Positions 63,203 through 64,000 of a DNA stretch of 64,000 bases are shown here, piece by piece. Source of the stretch: Natranaerobius thermophilus JW/NM-WN-LF (GTDB taxonomy: Bacteria; Bacillota; Natranaerobiia; Natranaerobiales; Natranaerobiaceae). The notes beneath the pieces were generated by a model that saw nothing but the letters and a program-made list of their open reading frames with translations, had not been told where the DNA came from and searched no databases. Numbering within the stretch: position 1 is the stretch's first letter; the number at the start of each line of letters is the position of its first letter. The position numbers and the translations under genes are program-made. The stretch spans positions 2,252,001-2,316,000 of the forward strand of contig NC_010718.1 in assembly GCF_000020005.1 (NCBI RefSeq), written 5' to 3'.

Positions 63203-64000
63203 ATCGAGTAGGAGGTAGATAATTATTTTATCTACCGACCTCTCACACCACCGAGCAAACCGTTCGGTACACGGCGGTTCCTAGTTTACGCTTTAACTTG
63301 TCGATAATATTCCGAAAAGAATAGGAAACCAAATCCTTTGATTACATCATTTCCAAGGGATTTGGATAAGACGGGGCTATTGGAAATTCTCCAGTAGCCC
63401 TTTCTTGTGTTTGCATATTCCCATGCTTTGTATTTATTGGCTCCAAAGAACTTGAGCATTTTAAATTTTGTTCTCACTTTCTTCCATTGTTTCCAGTAAA
63501 TCATGCGAATACGCCTTCTCATCCAACTGTCAGTATTTATTAACAGATTCTTCATATCAGCTGGTTTAAAGTAGTTAACCCAACCCATAATGTATCGGCT
63601 AAGTTTCTTTGCTCTGGCTTCGTTGCTTATTCCATAACTTCTAGATGTGAGTTCTTTTATTCTCGTTCTCATCTTTGTAACTGATTTAAGATGAACTCTT
63701 AATCTGGCTTTTCCTTTATGTCTGTAAAAGCCAAACCCAAGAAATCTTACCTTTCCTACATAGGCAACTACAGTTTTATCTTTATTTACTTTGAGAAATA
63801 GTTTATTTTCGATGAAGGGTAGTATGTTCTTCAAGGTGCGTCCGGCACTTCTTCTGCTTTTACAAAAGATTAGCAGGTCGTCCGCATAGCGGACGAATTC
63901 GTGCCCCCTTTTCTCAAGTTCTTTATCCAATTCGTGGAGCATTATGTTACTGAGGATAGGGCTAAGAGGCCCGCCCTGGGGCACGCCAACTTCTGTATCC
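63203..64000 (-). mobile_element. Group II intron, 3' part (continues beyond window)
   Basis: The reverse-transcriptase gene is followed on the minus strand by domain V (63243-63282; CCGCCGTGTACCGAACGG with its pairing partner CTCGGTGGTG) and domain VI (about 63208-63241; GGTAGATAA / TTATCTACC with a bulged A). The intron end falls near 63203 at CCTACTCGAT. Confidence 0.85.
63286..64000 (-). CDS. ltrA: Group II intron reverse transcriptase/maturase, C-terminal part
   Basis: The frame is open to the right edge, so the N terminus lies outside. The visible 237 residues start in RT motif 4 (VGVPQGGPLSPILSN), contain the catalytic YADD box, and then the thumb/X domain and GIIM maturase region (AKKLSRYIMGWVNYF, WMRRRIRMIYWKQWKK). 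No HNH endonuclease domain is seen; the protein ends SEYYRQVKA. It helps the intron splice and move. Confidence 0.92.
   Translation of the reverse strand, partial: DTEVGVPQGGPLSPILSNIMLHELDKELEKRGHEFVRYADDLLIFCKSRRSAGRTLKNILPFIENKLFLKVNKDKTVVAYVGKVRFLGFGFYRHKGKARLRVHLKSVTKMRTRIKELTSRSYGISNEARAKKLSRYIMGWVNYFKPADMKNLLINTDSWMRRRIRMIYWKQWKKVRTKFKMLKFFGANKYKAWEYANTRKGYWRISNSPVLSKSLGNDVIKGFGFLFFSEYYRQVKA

Overview
The window is AT-rich, gene-dense DNA from a low-GC Gram-positive anaerobe of the Clostridia. The markers are strong AGGAGG ribosome sites, frequent TTG and GTG starts, sigma-54 promoters, c-di-GMP-I riboswitches, B12- and molybdopterin-dependent fermentation enzymes, and unusually acidic extracellular proteins. 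The acidity suggests a halophile, perhaps a haloalkaliphile related to Natranaerobius; that assignment is inference from protein character, not a database match.

Positions 1-14.2 kb hold housekeeping and stress genes. They include the end of a YgiQ-type radical SAM gene, a peroxiredoxin behind a PerR-like operator, a thioredoxin-reductase-like flavoprotein with no recognisable NADPH motif, signal peptidase I, an AmmeMemoRadiSam radical SAM enzyme, a UvrD-type helicase with an inserted DnaQ-type exonuclease, an HD-GYP protein under a c-di-GMP-I riboswitch, a class II photolyase convergent with a DUF523/DUF1722 protein, a membrane-anchored MutS-like ATPase and an orphan LytTR response regulator. 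A secreted subtilisin follows.

Positions 16.0-40.1 kb are the centrepiece: what appears to be a complete set for nicotinate fermentation as described in Eubacterium barkeri. On the minus strand, in transcription order, come hgd, hmd, dmdA, dmdB, mgm, mii, a GlmL-like gene, dml, ndhF, ndhS, ndhL, ndhM, a PTS-EIIC-like membrane protein, hnr, an ApbE-like (UPF0280) gene, an IS110-family insertion, an AA_synth (DUF1185) gene and ena. Together they would take nicotinate through 6-hydroxynicotinate, tetrahydro-oxonicotinate, formylglutarate, methyleneglutarate and dimethylmalate to propionate and pyruvate. A sigma-54 promoter lies just upstream of hgd. Upstream of that are palindromic TTTCAATATTGAAA sites and a sigma-54 activator gene whose sensor region is an internal duplication. 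A Na+/solute symporter gene is divergent from the activator.

Positions 40-51.6 kb are a mixed region: DJ-1/PfpI, Dps-like protein, YdcF, methyltransferase, DUF2284, TGS GTPase, YbaK, lipoproteins, GNAT, a degenerate M28-like membrane protein, and a 57-residue membrane protein.

Positions 51.7-57.3 kb hold a second sigma-54 module. A consensus -24/-12 promoter drives an AhpD-like protein. An IS6-like element with 8-bp target duplication follows. Then come a dihydrolipoamide dehydrogenase with its own lipoyl domain and a CBS-PAS sigma-54 activator. Lipoate ligase lies at 61.7 kb. I read this as a candidate lipoyl-based thiol redox system.

Positions 57.5-64 kb hold a chemoreceptor under a second c-di-GMP-I riboswitch, a cell-wall amidase behind a long structured leader, lipoate-protein ligase, and the 3' part of a group II intron running off the right edge. 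No tRNA, rRNA or CRISPR array was seen.
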